64,000 nucleotides of DNA from Acinetobacter bouvetii DSM 14964 = CIP 107468 (GCF_000368865.1 NZ_KB849725.1:428082-492081), one strand, 5' to 3'; numbered from the stretch's first letter, positions 35,224-44,183 are shown. The notes: generated by a model not told the origin, from the sequence alone. Made by a program: numbers and translations.

Positions 35224-36273
35224 TTATTCTGCTGGATGCGGTAAGCCTTTGCGGATCAAATATGAGTAATCTGCACTGCTGATGTGCTGATATCCGCTGA
35301 CTCGAGGATTGATATGCGCGCGCTGATACCATGTATGCAGATCCCATTGCGGTGAAATGGCATGCAAATCGTAAAGATAATTGGGCAGATAGCCGGAAGC
35401 GAGTAAGCGGTAATCGGCAGGGAGCTCTTGCGGCGACACCGCCTGTACCATATCAAAGACCAGCGTTGTGCAGTTGCTGGTTAAGGTATTGTACCATTTC
35501 GGATGTTTGGCCAGCTCGTCTGCCTTATGCAGATACTCTTCAAAAAGCGCCATGCGTGCAGCTTTGGGCATATTCACTGGGAAAAAGTAGACCTGCTCAC
35601 CGCGGATATTGCTGCGGGTATAAATCAGATCCTTTTCATCTGAGGCAACTAGGCTGAGTTCGTATTTACGGAAAAAACCGCCAATGGCAGAAAATTTCTC
35701 ATCTTTTTCTTTGCGGATTTCGATCGAGAACGTCAGCGGCCGGCTATTGGCAAAATCAAAACTGACCAAGGTGTGGGCAATTTTGGGCCCCATCCAGTAC
35801 GAGGTAATGATGTTGACCCCAGTAATCTGATTCAGGTCAAACTGGCGGGTTTCCCAGTGCTCTGTGTAGCTGCCGTCAGGATGCCAGTCGAAATTGCGGA
35901 CATTATGCAGGGTAATGAGATCGCCCTGCTGTTCATAATGCAGCATTTTAGCCACTTCAGGCGCCCATGCCCGGTCTTGCTGAGCCTCCAGCCCAAAATA
36001 CCAAAACAGGCTGCAGAGGAAGCCCAGAATATAAATGATGGCGTCTTTTTTGCGGCTGAAAAAAGGCTGAGCGGCGTAGAGGCCAAGGATGCTGAGCGCA
36101 AAGGCAATCCAAGCGCCAATCAGTATGCGGCTCCAAAGCCAGCTGAGGGGCTCTTGAATCCACAGCGCCATGCACAGCCAAATGGAAGACAGAATCACAA
36201 ATAAGCTGAAGAGGGCGTGCAGTGCGCCGACTCCCAAAGCCCTGATGAATTCTGTTTTGCCAATGTTGTGCAT
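35224..36273 (-). CDS. DUF4105 (Lnb-type) membrane protein
   Basis: The 349-residue protein opens with three or four transmembrane segments (about residues 12-90). A periplasmic domain follows, with the DUF4105 features: SFDFANSRPLTFSIEIRKEK, and a Cys-containing NTLTSNCTTLVFDMV motif (about 260). The Asn-Cys-Thr site suggests a papain-like fold, but no activity is established here. It is 27 bases upstream of the folA stop on the same strand and not clearly linked to it. Confidence 0.7.
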   Translation of the reverse strand: MHNIGKTEFIRALGVGALHALFSLFVILSSIWLCMALWIQEPLSWLWSRILIGAWIAFALSILGLYAAQPFFSRKKDAIIYILGFLCSLFWYFGLEAQQDRAWAPEVAKMLHYEQQGDLITLHNVRNFDWHPDGSYTEHWETRQFDLNQITGVNIITSYWMGPKIAHTLVSFDFANSRPLTFSIEIRKEKDEKFSAIGGFFRKYELSLVASDEKDLIYTRSNIRGEQVYFFPVNMPKAARMALFEEYLHKADELAKHPKWYNTLTSNCTTLVFDMVQAVSPQELPADYRLLASGYLPNYLYDLHAISPQWDLHTWYQRAHINPRVSGYQHISSADYSYLIRKGLPHPAE

Positions 36274-36300
36274 ATTCAGCTGTTTCTAATGAATTATTGT

Positions 36301-36813
36301 TTATTTTCTATAGGTTGCAAACTCAAATGCAATCCCTGTTTTGTCGTCAATATGCTGCTCTGCCTGAACTTTTTTAAAGCTGTCCGGAATTTCAGGATAG
36401 TGCGCATCGCCCTGCACATCCAGCTCAACATGCGTTAATTCCAAACGGTCTGCAATATCAAGGGTTTGCTTGAAAATTTCACCGCCGCCGATAATAAAAA
36501 TGCTTTCCGGTTTTTCCGAGGCTTTGACATCTTGCGCAGACAGGGTTAAGGCTTCTTCAATGCTGTGCGCCACTTTTGCGCCCGCATAAGACCAGTCCGC
36601 ATCGCGGGTAATCACCCAGTTCACACGCTTTGGCAGCGTGCGGCCCATCGACTCTAAAGTCTTGCGGCCCATAACCACCACACCGCCTTGGGTGATTTCT
36701 TTAAAATGCTTCAGGTCTGCTGAAATATGCCAAGGCAGGTCATTGCCTTTGCCAATGCAATGCTGCTGATCCATAGCGACGACGTGTACAACTTCTAAAT
36801 TTTGGAACGCCAT
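36301..36813 (-). CDS. folA: dihydrofolate reductase
   Basis: FolA regenerates THF from DHF with NADPH. The 170-residue protein has IGKGNDLPWHISADLKHFKEIT with the conserved Trp and the catalytic acidic residue in the ISADLKHF helix, VVMGRKTLES and FIIGGGEIF. Length is normal. It lies 98 bases after thyA with a hairpin between them; the two enzymes form the thymidylate cycle. Confidence 0.97.
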   Translation of the reverse strand: MAFQNLEVVHVVAMDQQHCIGKGNDLPWHISADLKHFKEITQGGVVVMGRKTLESMGRTLPKRVNWVITRDADWSYAGAKVAHSIEEALTLSAQDVKASEKPESIFIIGGGEIFKQTLDIADRLELTHVELDVQGDAHYPEIPDSFKKVQAEQHIDDKTGIAFEFATYRK

Positions 36814-36856
36814 AGCGCACTACTCAAAAACGGTAAAAATTGCCTCTATTAAAATG

Positions 36857-36891
36857 CAAAATCCCGCTTTTCGCAAAGCGGGATTTTATTT
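36857..36891. terminator. hairpin between thyA and folA
   Basis: AAAATCCCGCTTT pairs with AAAGCGGGATTTT over about 12 bp with a 5-base loop. On the minus strand a short U4 tract follows, so it may only partly separate thyA from folA. Confidence 0.7.
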
Positions 36892-36911
36892 TTTTGGCAA
36901 TGCGGCTGTAA

Positions 36912-37754
36912 TTAAACGGCTACAGGCGCTTTAATGCCGGGATGTGATTCATAACCTGCAATTTCAATATCTTCAAATTTAAAATCGAACAGGTCATGAA
37001 TTTCCGGATTCAATTTCAATTGGCACAGCGCCATCGGTTCACGGCTGAGCTGCAGCTTGGCCTGTTCAAAATGATTGGCGTATAAATGCGTATCGCCGCC
37101 TGTCCAGACAAAATCACCGACACCCAGGCCGCAGACCTGCGCAATCATATGCGTCAGCAGGGCATAGCTGGCAATATTGAACGGTACGCCGAGGAACACA
37201 TCTGCGCTGCGCTGATACAGCTGGCAGGACAATTTGCCATTCTGCACAAAAAATTGGAATAAGGTGTGGCAGGGCGGCAAGGCCACGTTCCCGGCTTCAT
37301 TCGGGTTCCAGCCGGAAACAATTAAGCGGCGGGAATTGGGATTGGCTTTAATTTCATTGACCAGCCACTGAATCTGGTCAAAACCGTCTTGATTGAATGA
37401 GCCGTCTGCATTTTTGGTTGCGCCGAAATTACGCCATTGATGGCCGTAAACAGGCCCTAATTCGCCTTCGGGGCGGCCAAAGCGCGCGGTTTGCTCTGCT
37501 GTAGACCATTCATCCCAAATCGTAACTTTATTGTCCTGCAAATATTTAACATGGGTGTCTCCTTTTAGAAACCACAGCAGTTCAATCGCAATAGAGCGGA
37601 AGTGGACTTTTTTGGTGGTGAGCAAAGGAAAGCCTTTGGAAAGGTCAAAGCGCATTTGGTGACCAAATACAGAGCGGGTTCCCGTACCGGTACGGTCACC
37701 TTTGTCACCGCCGTTGTCAAGAATGTGCTGTAAAAGGTCTAAATATTGGCGCAT
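36912..37754 (-). CDS. thyA: thymidylate synthase
   Basis: ThyA methylates dUMP with 5,10-methylene-THF. The catalytic cysteine is in [11 protein letters not shown] (about residue 161), with [19 protein letters not shown] and the dUMP-binding QRSAD region visible. I start at MRQYLDLL (280 residues); the frame's 12 extra residues are not conserved. Confidence 0.97.
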   Translation of the reverse strand: MRQYLDLLQHILDNGGDKGDRTGTGTRSVFGHQMRFDLSKGFPLLTTKKVHFRSIAIELLWFLKGDTHVKYLQDNKVTIWDEWSTAEQTARFGRPEGELGPVYGHQWRNFGATKNADGSFNQDGFDQIQWLVNEIKANPNSRRLIVSGWNPNEAGNVALPPCHTLFQFFVQNGKLSCQLYQRSADVFLGVPFNIASYALLTHMIAQVCGLGVGDFVWTGGDTHLYANHFEQAKLQLSREPMALCQLKLNPEIHDLFDFKFEDIEIAGYESHPGIKAPVAV

Positions 37755-38069
37755 ATCACTCTCATGAAAATTGTTTTGCTGGCCGCACATATTAGCTGTT
37801 TTTGGCTGCAGATAAAACTGTTAAGCATTGTCAATCGAGCGTCAGCGGATTTGGCTGCATGCATAAAATAGGGCTTGCCTATACAGCGGGCTTACCGGAT
37901 GCAGCAAATAACAGGTTGCAAAAAATTCGCCTTGCCAAGACGTTTCAAAGAATGGATTACATTTATATAAAGAAGTTTTAAGTTTGGTTTTTTAGTATCT
38001 AATCCGTCCAAAGCGCTGCTGCCGGAGCGCACGGCAGAACATTCTTTACAGGGAATTAGAGGAACACGC
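37755..38069. other. 315-bp gap between thyA and the first CHAP-like gene
   Basis: This gap separates divergent genes. I see no gene in it. It must hold the thyA promoter and the promoter of the CHAP-like gene; the A/T-rich part at 37955-37990 (ACATTTATATAAAG) is a plausible -10 region. An AGAGGA site at 38058-38063 precedes the CHAP-like start. Confidence 0.5.
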
Positions 38070-38648
38070 ATGCTTGTAGATCTGCATCACACTGAAATTC
38101 ATCAAACTATTCACTCTGCACCCGTGCAGATCGCACTGCGGAGTCAGAACAGCCATAAATATCCTCCAAGCCGTGTCCGTTTAGATCCCGATGTGATGCA
38201 ATCCGGCCCAACAGCAGGCTTAAATACAGAGGATGAGGAGGAAAGCTTTACAGGGGATTTTAATTCAGATTCAGACCATGCTTCCGTCATTCATTTAGAT
38301 AAATTTGTTCAAACGCTGGACAGCATTAAGGCGCATGTCAGCTCAAAACGCTGCGCGCGCAGCATCCGCATGGCGCTGCAAAGTGCTGGCGCCGTGTTTG
38401 GCAGCCATCCAGTGGCAGCCTCAGATTGGGGAGACACGCTGACGAAAATTGGCTATAAGCAAATTCAGCCTGAATTTGACAATCCACAGGAAGGGGATAT
38501 TTATATTATCCGGCGCACGAACAAGCATGTGTATGGCCATATCGCTGGATTTAGCGGTTCTGAATGGGTCTCTGACTTTAAGCAGAAAAGTTACGATGTG
38601 TATAAAGAGACCGGATTAAAGTATGAATATTACCGTTTAGGCTTATGA
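38070..38648 (+). CDS. CHAP/NlpC-like cysteine hydrolase domain protein, copy 1
   Basis: The 192-residue protein has no signal peptide. A variable, partly acidic N-terminal 72 residues precede a domain with Cys95 at the start of a helix (KRCARSIRMALQSAGA). Next comes HPVAASDWGDTL, then GDIYIIRRT..HVYGHIAGF with His153 and His157, and SEWVSDF with Asp169. This C...H...D/N order is that of CHAP/NlpC-P60 amidases, including T6SS amidases and endolysins. The next gene is a paralogue. No secretion signal or VgrG/Hcp neighbour is visible, so export is unproven. A good AGAGGA site precedes the ATG. Confidence 0.7.
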   Translation: MLVDLHHTEIHQTIHSAPVQIALRSQNSHKYPPSRVRLDPDVMQSGPTAGLNTEDEEESFTGDFNSDSDHASVIHLDKFVQTLDSIKAHVSSKRCARSIRMALQSAGAVFGSHPVAASDWGDTLTKIGYKQIQPEFDNPQEGDIYIIRRTNKHVYGHIAGFSGSEWVSDFKQKSYDVYKETGLKYEYYRLGL

Positions 38649-38851
38649 TGCAGCATTTAATTTTCGCCAGCGCAGACGGTAAATTTTCCTGAAAATTGAT
38701 ATAAAAATAAGCATTTGAAGCATCAATGCTGCGTTTGATAAAATTTTATTACATTTTTTCTGTGAAATTATTCTCATCTAGGCGTACCATCCCCTACGGT
38801 TAAAATATGTAAACGTAATCAATTTTGATTGCAGAGGAGGTTGTTGTAAGA

Positions 38852-39376
38852 ATGGTTTATGATCAAAGCGTGGACATGCAGAACGCGCATAGCCCAGTGA
38901 AAGCAGAAATCGTGATCCGTTTACAGCACGGCAAAAATGTTAAGAAAGCGTCTGATCAAGTTTCTAGCCGCAATGCCAAGCCGAAAAGCGTATTTGGCGC
39001 GAATAACGGCCAGCGTATCGATATTGATAAGTTCGCACAGCGGTTGCGTGGCGTTACTGCGCAAACCAGCAGTCAGAAATGCGCGAAGAGCGTGCGCCTG
39101 GCTTTGGAATCAGCGGGCGCCAAATTTAACAGCCACCCAGTGGCGGCTGCGGATTGGGGCGGCACTTTAAGAAAAATCGGCTACCAAAAAATCAATCAGG
39201 CTTTTGACCGTCCGCAAAAAGGCGATATTTATATCATTGACCGTACGCATAATCATGTCTATGGGCATATTGCCGCGTATAACGGCTCAAATTGGGTATC
39301 CGATTTCCAGCAGCGCACACATGCCGTGTATAAAGACCCCAATGTGCATTATGAATATTACCGTTTAGGCCAGTAA
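38852..39376 (+). CDS. CHAP/NlpC-like cysteine hydrolase domain protein, copy 2
   Basis: This paralogue of the preceding gene has 174 residues and shares about 70% identity by eye over the last 115 residues, but its N-terminus is unrelated. The predicted active residues are conserved: Cys77 (QKCAKSVRLALESAGA), His135 and His139 (HNHVYGHIAAY) and Asp in WVSDF. I choose ATG 38852, which has GAGGAGG 11 bases upstream; TTG 38825 is the alternative. The 203-base gap from copy 1 suggests a separate promoter. Peptidoglycan amidase activity is inferred only. Confidence 0.7.
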   Translation: MVYDQSVDMQNAHSPVKAEIVIRLQHGKNVKKASDQVSSRNAKPKSVFGANNGQRIDIDKFAQRLRGVTAQTSSQKCAKSVRLALESAGAKFNSHPVAAADWGGTLRKIGYQKINQAFDRPQKGDIYIIDRTHNHVYGHIAAYNGSNWVSDFQQRTHAVYKDPNVHYEYYRLGQ

Positions 39377-39416
39377 GGCTCAGCGCTTGCAGCGCGCTGG
39401 CAAAATAAAAGACTTA

Positions 39417-39455
39417 AAACCGCGCCGCGCTATTCAAAGCGTTTGGCGCGGTTTT
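39417..39455. terminator. terminator shared by converging genes
   Basis: AAAACCGCGCC pairs with GGCGCGGTTTT (11 bp, 17-base loop). It lies after CHAP-like copy 2 and its far arm is inside the last codons of the converging membrane-protein gene. Confidence 0.75.
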
Positions 39456-39807
39456 CGTAGATAGAGACTAAAAATAGGCCAATGGCGCAAAAGCCGATGC
39501 ACTGCAGAATTTGCATCAGCATCTCTGTCCAGCTGCCGGTTCTTGGCAGGCAGGAAAACAAAACGATCAGCAGCAGATAGGGAATTTTTTGCGCGAAATG
39601 CCGCCATTTCTGTATGCCCGTGCCGGCTTGCGCCGGCATCACGCTGTACAGCACATGCATCAGCAAGCCAATGCCGAGGCTGATGCCGGTAAATGCGGGG
39701 CTAAGCTTGAAAATCTGGCTGCTGAAGGTGATGATCAGGCAGGCTGCGATGACGGCAAACAATTTCATTTGCCGCGTGCAGCGTTGGGAATACCAGAACT
39801 CCAGCAT
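39430..39807 (-). CDS. small membrane protein starting MLEFW (copy B)
   Basis: The 125-residue protein has four hydrophobic segments (for example LFAVIAACLIITFSSQIF, AFTGISLGIGLLMHVLYSV, IPYLLLIVLFSCLP and ILQCIGFCAIGLFLVSIY). Its first residues MLEFWYSQ and its topology match the gene just upstream, whose stop overlaps this start (TAATG). I know no family or function. Its 3' end lies in the terminator of the CHAP-like pair. Confidence 0.7.
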   Translation of the reverse strand: MLEFWYSQRCTRQMKLFAVIAACLIITFSSQIFKLSPAFTGISLGIGLLMHVLYSVMPAQAGTGIQKWRHFAQKIPYLLLIVLFSCLPRTGSWTEMLMQILQCIGFCAIGLFLVSIYENRAKRFE

Positions 39808-40193
39808 TACTCTGCGTCATTCTTGGGCTGATGCTGATTCAGCAGCGCCAGCGGTGAAAACATGCAGATCGACAGCGCCATAAAGCCGATGCCTTGCGCC
39901 CCGGGTATTAAAATTTCGCCTTCTTGCATATGCATGAAAATCAGCGCCAGCAGCAAGGCAATGGGAATCCACGTCAGCAGGCGGTACAGCAGTCCTGCCG
40001 GTTTGCTATAGGCGAAATGGATTTTGCAGTAGCGGCAAATCAGGAAAATAATGCCCGTGCCCAGAAACATTAAAATGGCGTCCGGTTTCAGCGGCTCCAT
40101 CCAATACAGCGCCGCTGTAGCCGCAGCAATCACGGCAAAGATCATTATTTTTTTCAGGACAGAAATTTTAGGATTGAACCAAAACTCAAGCAT
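39807..40193 (-). CDS. small membrane protein starting MLEFW (copy A)
   Basis: Taken from MLEFWFNPK, the protein has 128 residues. It shares the MLEFW start, size and four-segment layout (IMIFAVIAAATAALYWM, AILMFLGTGIIFLICRY, LLTWIPIALLLALIFM, IGFMALSICMFSPLALL) with the coupled downstream gene. Both are Acinetobacter-type hypotheticals. The frame extends 27 residues upstream, but that part overlaps a lgt-side terminator and is not likely coding. Confidence 0.65.
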   Translation of the reverse strand: MLEFWFNPKISVLKKIMIFAVIAAATAALYWMEPLKPDAILMFLGTGIIFLICRYCKIHFAYSKPAGLLYRLLTWIPIALLLALIFMHMQEGEILIPGAQGIGFMALSICMFSPLALLNQHQPKNDAE

Positions 40194-40256
40194 GCGCGTC
40201 GCGGTCTGTAATTTGAATGCTGAAACTGTAGCACAGAACAGCGGGAAAAATGCAGT

Positions 40257-40284
40257 GCAAAAAAAGCGGGGCATTTGCCCCGCG
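40257..40284 (-). terminator. intrinsic terminator after lgt
   Basis: GCGGGGC / GCCCCGC with a 4-base loop and a U8 tract on the minus strand. Confidence 0.9.
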
Positions 40285-40319
40285 TCAATTTCGCGCTCAT
40301 CTTTATGCGGTTGTTGGCA

Positions 40320-41132
40320 TCAGCTGTTTTTGAGCGGGCCCCAGTCGTAAATTTTTTTCTGATAGGCGTACCACATCATCCACAGGCCAATCAGAATCAT
40401 CGGCACAGTGAGGAATTGGCCCTTGCTCATCCAGCCGATAAACAGCAGGCCATTGTCGGGTTCACGGAAGAATTCCACCACAAAGCGCGCAATGCCGTAG
40501 CCGATTAAGAACAGGGCAGACACTGCATAGCGCGGGCGCGGTTTCGAGCTGAACCACCACAGCACAATAAATAAAATCAAGCCTTCGCACAGCGCCTGAT
40601 AGATTTGCGATGGATGGCGCACCAGCTGCAGCGGGTCGGTCGGGAAAATCATGCCGAATGCAAAGTTGGGGTCCGCCACAGGACGGCCATACAGTTCGCC
40701 GCCAATAAAGTTGCCGATCCGGCCAAACATTAAGCCTGTCGGTACGCAGGGCGCAATAAAGTCCAAGGTCTGGAACCAGGTCATCTTGTATTTTTTGCAC
40801 CACAGCAGCATGGCAATCATGACACCCAAGAAGCCGCCGTGGAAACTCATGCCGCCTGTCCAGACTTGGAACAGCCATAAAGGATTAGCCAGGAACTGGT
40901 CAAATCCGTAAAAGAACACATAGCCGACACGTCCGCCCACCACGACACCCAGCGCACCGTAGAAAATCAGGTCAGAGACCATCTCCGAGTTCCAGCCGTC
41001 GCGCTGCTTGGCGCGGTGAGTGGCGAGGCCCCAAGCAAATAAAAAGGCCAATAGGTACATCAGTCCGTACCAGTGGACTTGCAGCGGCCCCAGCGATACC
41101 GCGACGGGGTCAATATTCGGGTAGGTCAGCAT
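40320..41132 (-). CDS. lgt: prolipoprotein diacylglyceryl transferase
   Basis: Lgt adds diacylglycerol to the lipobox cysteine of prolipoproteins in the inner membrane. The 270-residue protein has seven hydrophobic segments and the signature motifs GGMSFHGGFLG (about 103) and GRIGNFIGGELYGRP (about residue 140, with the essential Arg). It serves lipoproteins such as the META protein and the lipoprotein at 63.9 kb. Confidence 0.97.
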   Translation of the reverse strand: MLTYPNIDPVAVSLGPLQVHWYGLMYLLAFLFAWGLATHRAKQRDGWNSEMVSDLIFYGALGVVVGGRVGYVFFYGFDQFLANPLWLFQVWTGGMSFHGGFLGVMIAMLLWCKKYKMTWFQTLDFIAPCVPTGLMFGRIGNFIGGELYGRPVADPNFAFGMIFPTDPLQLVRHPSQIYQALCEGLILFIVLWWFSSKPRPRYAVSALFLIGYGIARFVVEFFREPDNGLLFIGWMSKGQFLTVPMILIGLWMMWYAYQKKIYDWGPLKNS

Positions 41133-41225
41133 TGCTGCTCCTTGTCATTATGTTTTGCACAGATTTTAGCTGAATGTGATGAAAAATGTTGTACATTCAA
41201 TGTGTAAAGATATCGAGTGACATTT

Positions 41226-42011
41226 ATGTGCATTGTGGCATTTGCTTGGCAAGTCTTGGAAGATACACCGTTATGCCTGATTTCCAACCGTGATGAGTTT
41301 TATCAGCGCCCGTCCGCAGCCTTGAAGCAATGGGATGCCAGTCCGATTTTGGCCGGGCAGGACTTGCAGTCTGGCGGCACATGGATGGGGGTGACGAAGG
41401 CAGGGCGCTGGGCGATTATCACTAATTTCCGCGACGGTGCTGATAAAAATGAATATCCCACTTCGCGCGGGCATTTAATTCAAGCCTTTTTGGAATCAGA
41501 TCAAACGCCTATCCGTTTTGCGCAAGCACTGGAGCAGCGTCAATGCGATTACGCAGGCTTTAATTTATTTATGGGCAATCAGCATCAGGCCGTATATATG
41601 AGCAACCGGGGAGAGGCGCCGCAGGTGCTGGCCAAAGGGGTTTATGTAGCATCAAATGGATTAATGACGGAGCATTGGGAAAAGACCAGGCATCTGCGCA
41701 AGCGGTTTAGCCAAGAATTTTTGCCGATGCTGCAGCAGGCGCATACGCCAGAAGGCGATTTAGAGTCTGCAGTCTGGGATATTTTGGAAGATGAGCGCAA
41801 AGTTATTCCAGACCTGCTGCCCAATACAGGCATTCATGCAGAGATGGAAGAACTGCTGTCTTCCACATTTATTCAAAGTCCAGTTTACGGCACCCGCTGT
41901 TCCAATTTCCTTAGAATGAAAGGCCGGCAGTGGCTGTGGCAGGAAAAGTCGCAGCAAGGCACAACACAGGGCGAAGTGGTTTCGGTCCGGCTGGATATCA
42001 CATCGCCATAA
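41226..42011 (+). CDS. NRDE family protein (DUF833 / TANGO2-like)
   Basis: The 261-residue protein has the namesake SNRDEFYQRP motif (about residues 20-29) and GGTWMGV. It begins Met-Cys, with the Cys as the expected N-terminal nucleophile (Ntn-like fold). For that reason I start at ATG 41226, not at GTG 41217. Function in bacteria is unknown; the eukaryotic relative TANGO2 is involved in Golgi/haem or lipid handling. Confidence 0.8.
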   Translation: MCIVAFAWQVLEDTPLCLISNRDEFYQRPSAALKQWDASPILAGQDLQSGGTWMGVTKAGRWAIITNFRDGADKNEYPTSRGHLIQAFLESDQTPIRFAQALEQRQCDYAGFNLFMGNQHQAVYMSNRGEAPQVLAKGVYVASNGLMTEHWEKTRHLRKRFSQEFLPMLQQAHTPEGDLESAVWDILEDERKVIPDLLPNTGIHAEMEELLSSTFIQSPVYGTRCSNFLRMKGRQWLWQEKSQQGTTQGEVVSVRLDITSP

Positions 42012-42046
42012 GCTGGGGATGCGCGGCTCAATGATCTGGATTGGAT

Positions 42047-42077
42047 AAAAAATGCCAGCATGATGCTGGCATTTTTT
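42047..42077. terminator. bidirectional intrinsic terminator
   Basis: AATGCCAGCA / TGCTGGCATT with a 3-base loop, flanked by A6 and T6, between the converging NRDE and phoX genes. Confidence 0.95.
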
Positions 42078-42103
42078 CACGGTATTGGATTGTGTCAAAA
42101 AGG

Positions 42104-44068
42104 CTATTTTGAGGATGCCGGCTTTGTGGCCGACGGCATAATATCGGCCGTGATATAGCCGACAGATGCGGCATAGCCATTGTTGTAGTTGGCTAAAGTG
42201 GCCGCTTTAAGGTCTGCAGAAAGGCTGTTCATGTCGCCCGCATGCTGGAAGTTGCTCATGATATAGGTCCAGCCATTAATGGAGTCGACGGCATGCAGGC
42301 CAGTGGATTCTGCACCGGCAGGCGTCGACAGCAAGCGCACAGGATCTGCTTTGGTATTGACGTTGTAGGCCCAAAGGAAATTGTTAGGATGGTTGCCGCT
42401 ATCTTCACCAATGAACAGTGTGCGCAGCTGTTCCGAGAACTTTAAGTTGTCCGGGCTGGCAATCTTGTTCGGATTTGCCGTATTGCCCAGCGCGTCTACA
42501 GAGATATCTTCGCCTGAAAGCAGCAGTTTGGATTGGTGCGGCACCCAGTCACTGCTGATCGGCATGCCTGCTTGAGTCGATTGGCCGCCTGCCAAATCAT
42601 GCGCCAAAATGCCGCCGGCTTGAATTTTTGTGAACTTCACATTGTGCGCAGCATTGTAGCTGGAGGTGCCTTCAACCATGGAATCAACAATATTGGCCAA
42701 AGCTGAATACGCCACTTTGTCTTTGATATTGACCGTCGTGCCTTCCATTTTTGTAAAGGCCATACTTGCGCCTTTGAGTGCTGCATAACGGTGGGTTTCT
42801 AAGAACGCCGCCGCTTTTTCCATGCCTGGCTTTACTTTGACCCACAGCTTTTTCTTCGCCAGCATAATTTCAGTAAATGAAGCATCATTTGGATTCACGT
42901 TAACGCTTTCCATAATGTCGCTTGGCTGAATATTGCTGACATTCACTAAATCTTCAATTTCTTTGCTGGTTGCATGGCCCAGCTCAATCCACTGGATTTG
43001 GCCCGTCGTGTTATTGCTCAATAACGATGTATATTTTGCAACATACAGTGTTCCTGCAGATAAGTCTTTTGCCTGATCGGCAATAAACATGAAGAAGCCG
43101 CCATTGGTATAGTCATCGCCCATGATCACCGTGCGGTTATCTGGCATGACATGCACCAGTTCATGAGAAATACGGCCCATGCAGTAGTGTTTGACAATCT
43201 TGCCGCTGCCGTCTTTATTCACAATCACTTCCGGCAAGTGGCCATAGTTGTACGGTTTAGCCGCATTGGCATCGCCAAAGAAATTTTTACCCAGACCGCT
43301 CGGGCTTGGGCCGCCGATTCCCTGATTGAAGGCATCCGGCTCATATTCCTCACTCGACAAATGCGTATTCCACGGTGACAAGCTTGCGCCGCAGGTAATC
43401 CATAAGCCATGCACAGCAGAGGTGTCGACATTGAAGTATTTTTTCAACTCAAGATGGCCTGTGCTTTGGTTCTGATCCAGGGTCAAAATCGCAATCGGCG
43501 ATGGCAGGTTGCCGTATTCACTGGCGCCCGCTTGGTTCATGCTGGCATATTCAAACTGCACCACATGGAAGACCGGGTTTGCGACGCCATCGACTTTGGC
43601 ATTCTCCAGCTTGAGTAAAGAGGAGCCATCTGGACAGTCTGAGAAAAATTGACGCGCTGGAAGCGTTGCCGATGAGGTATCCATAATCGGCTGGCCTTTG
43701 GCATCAAAATAGCCGCCTGCCACAATTTCACCGCCGCCCCATTTAGGCACTTTAGTGCCCGTTTCAAAGAAGCTCTTATAGCCCAGCTGATATTCGGTAC
43801 TGGTTGAATCATCCCATTCAATTTTCAGTTTTGAACTCACTGACGTTTTTGCGCGGTCTGCTGTCGCCGTCGGCGCATCCATTTTAATAAAGGTTGCAGA
43901 CTTTAAGTTGGCTGGCTTTACTGCAGGTGGAATGACGGCATCATCACTGCTGTCGTTGCAGCCCGCCAGCGTTGCTGCTGTGCCCATTGCGCCTAAAGGT
44001 AAAAAAGGAATGCCTGCAAACCATTTAAGCAGGTCACGGCGGCTTGGCTGAGTAGAAGTGGCTGTCAT
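42104..44068 (-). CDS. phoX: PhoX-type alkaline phosphatase, Tat-exported
   Basis: PhoX phosphatases release phosphate from organic esters outside the inner membrane and use Ca/Fe. The N-terminus reads SRRDLLKW then FAGIPFLPLGAMGTAATLAGC: a twin-arginine signal, ending in a LAGC lipobox, so the protein may be a Tat-exported lipoprotein. The 654-residue body fits the PhoX/DUF839 family, with the SLSPWNTHLSSEEYEPDAFNQG region (about 233-252). It lies 159 bases after tatC and is preceded by phased Pho-box-like repeats, so both its export route and its regulation are suggested by the locus. Confidence 0.88.
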   Translation of the reverse strand: MTATSTQPSRRDLLKWFAGIPFLPLGAMGTAATLAGCNDSSDDAVIPPAVKPANLKSATFIKMDAPTATADRAKTSVSSKLKIEWDDSTSTEYQLGYKSFFETGTKVPKWGGGEIVAGGYFDAKGQPIMDTSSATLPARQFFSDCPDGSSLLKLENAKVDGVANPVFHVVQFEYASMNQAGASEYGNLPSPIAILTLDQNQSTGHLELKKYFNVDTSAVHGLWITCGASLSPWNTHLSSEEYEPDAFNQGIGGPSPSGLGKNFFGDANAAKPYNYGHLPEVIVNKDGSGKIVKHYCMGRISHELVHVMPDNRTVIMGDDYTNGGFFMFIADQAKDLSAGTLYVAKYTSLLSNNTTGQIQWIELGHATSKEIEDLVNVSNIQPSDIMESVNVNPNDASFTEIMLAKKKLWVKVKPGMEKAAAFLETHRYAALKGASMAFTKMEGTTVNIKDKVAYSALANIVDSMVEGTSSYNAAHNVKFTKIQAGGILAHDLAGGQSTQAGMPISSDWVPHQSKLLLSGEDISVDALGNTANPNKIASPDNLKFSEQLRTLFIGEDSGNHPNNFLWAYNVNTKADPVRLLSTPAGAESTGLHAVDSINGWTYIMSNFQHAGDMNSLSADLKAATLANYNNGYAASVGYITADIMPSATKPASSK

Positions 44069-44111
44069 AAGAAATCCGTACGTTAATTGTTTTTAAGTCG
44101 CTAATGATTCT

Positions 44112-44162
44112 ATGAAGCAGAAATGACAGATTCTTTACACTTTTTAGACAGTTTGACGACAA
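44112..44162 (-). promoter_or_regulatory. five 11-bp-phased Pho-box-like repeats upstream of phoX
   Basis: On the minus strand, reading toward phoX, the units are TTGTCGT, CTGTCTA, GTGTAAA, CTGTCAT and GCTTCAT. Four bases separate each pair, so the starts repeat every 11 bases. The PhoB consensus half-site is CTGTCAT with the same 4-base spacer; one unit is exact and another (TTGTCGT) matches at 5 of 7. The nearest unit ends 43 bases before the phoX start codon. Confidence 0.7.
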
Positions 44163-44183
44163 AGGCTGTTTGCCGAGATCAAT

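Noticed and set aside
38770..38790. TTATTCTCAT upstream of CHAP-like copy 2
   Set aside because: Resembles half of a Fur site but has no second half or functional link.
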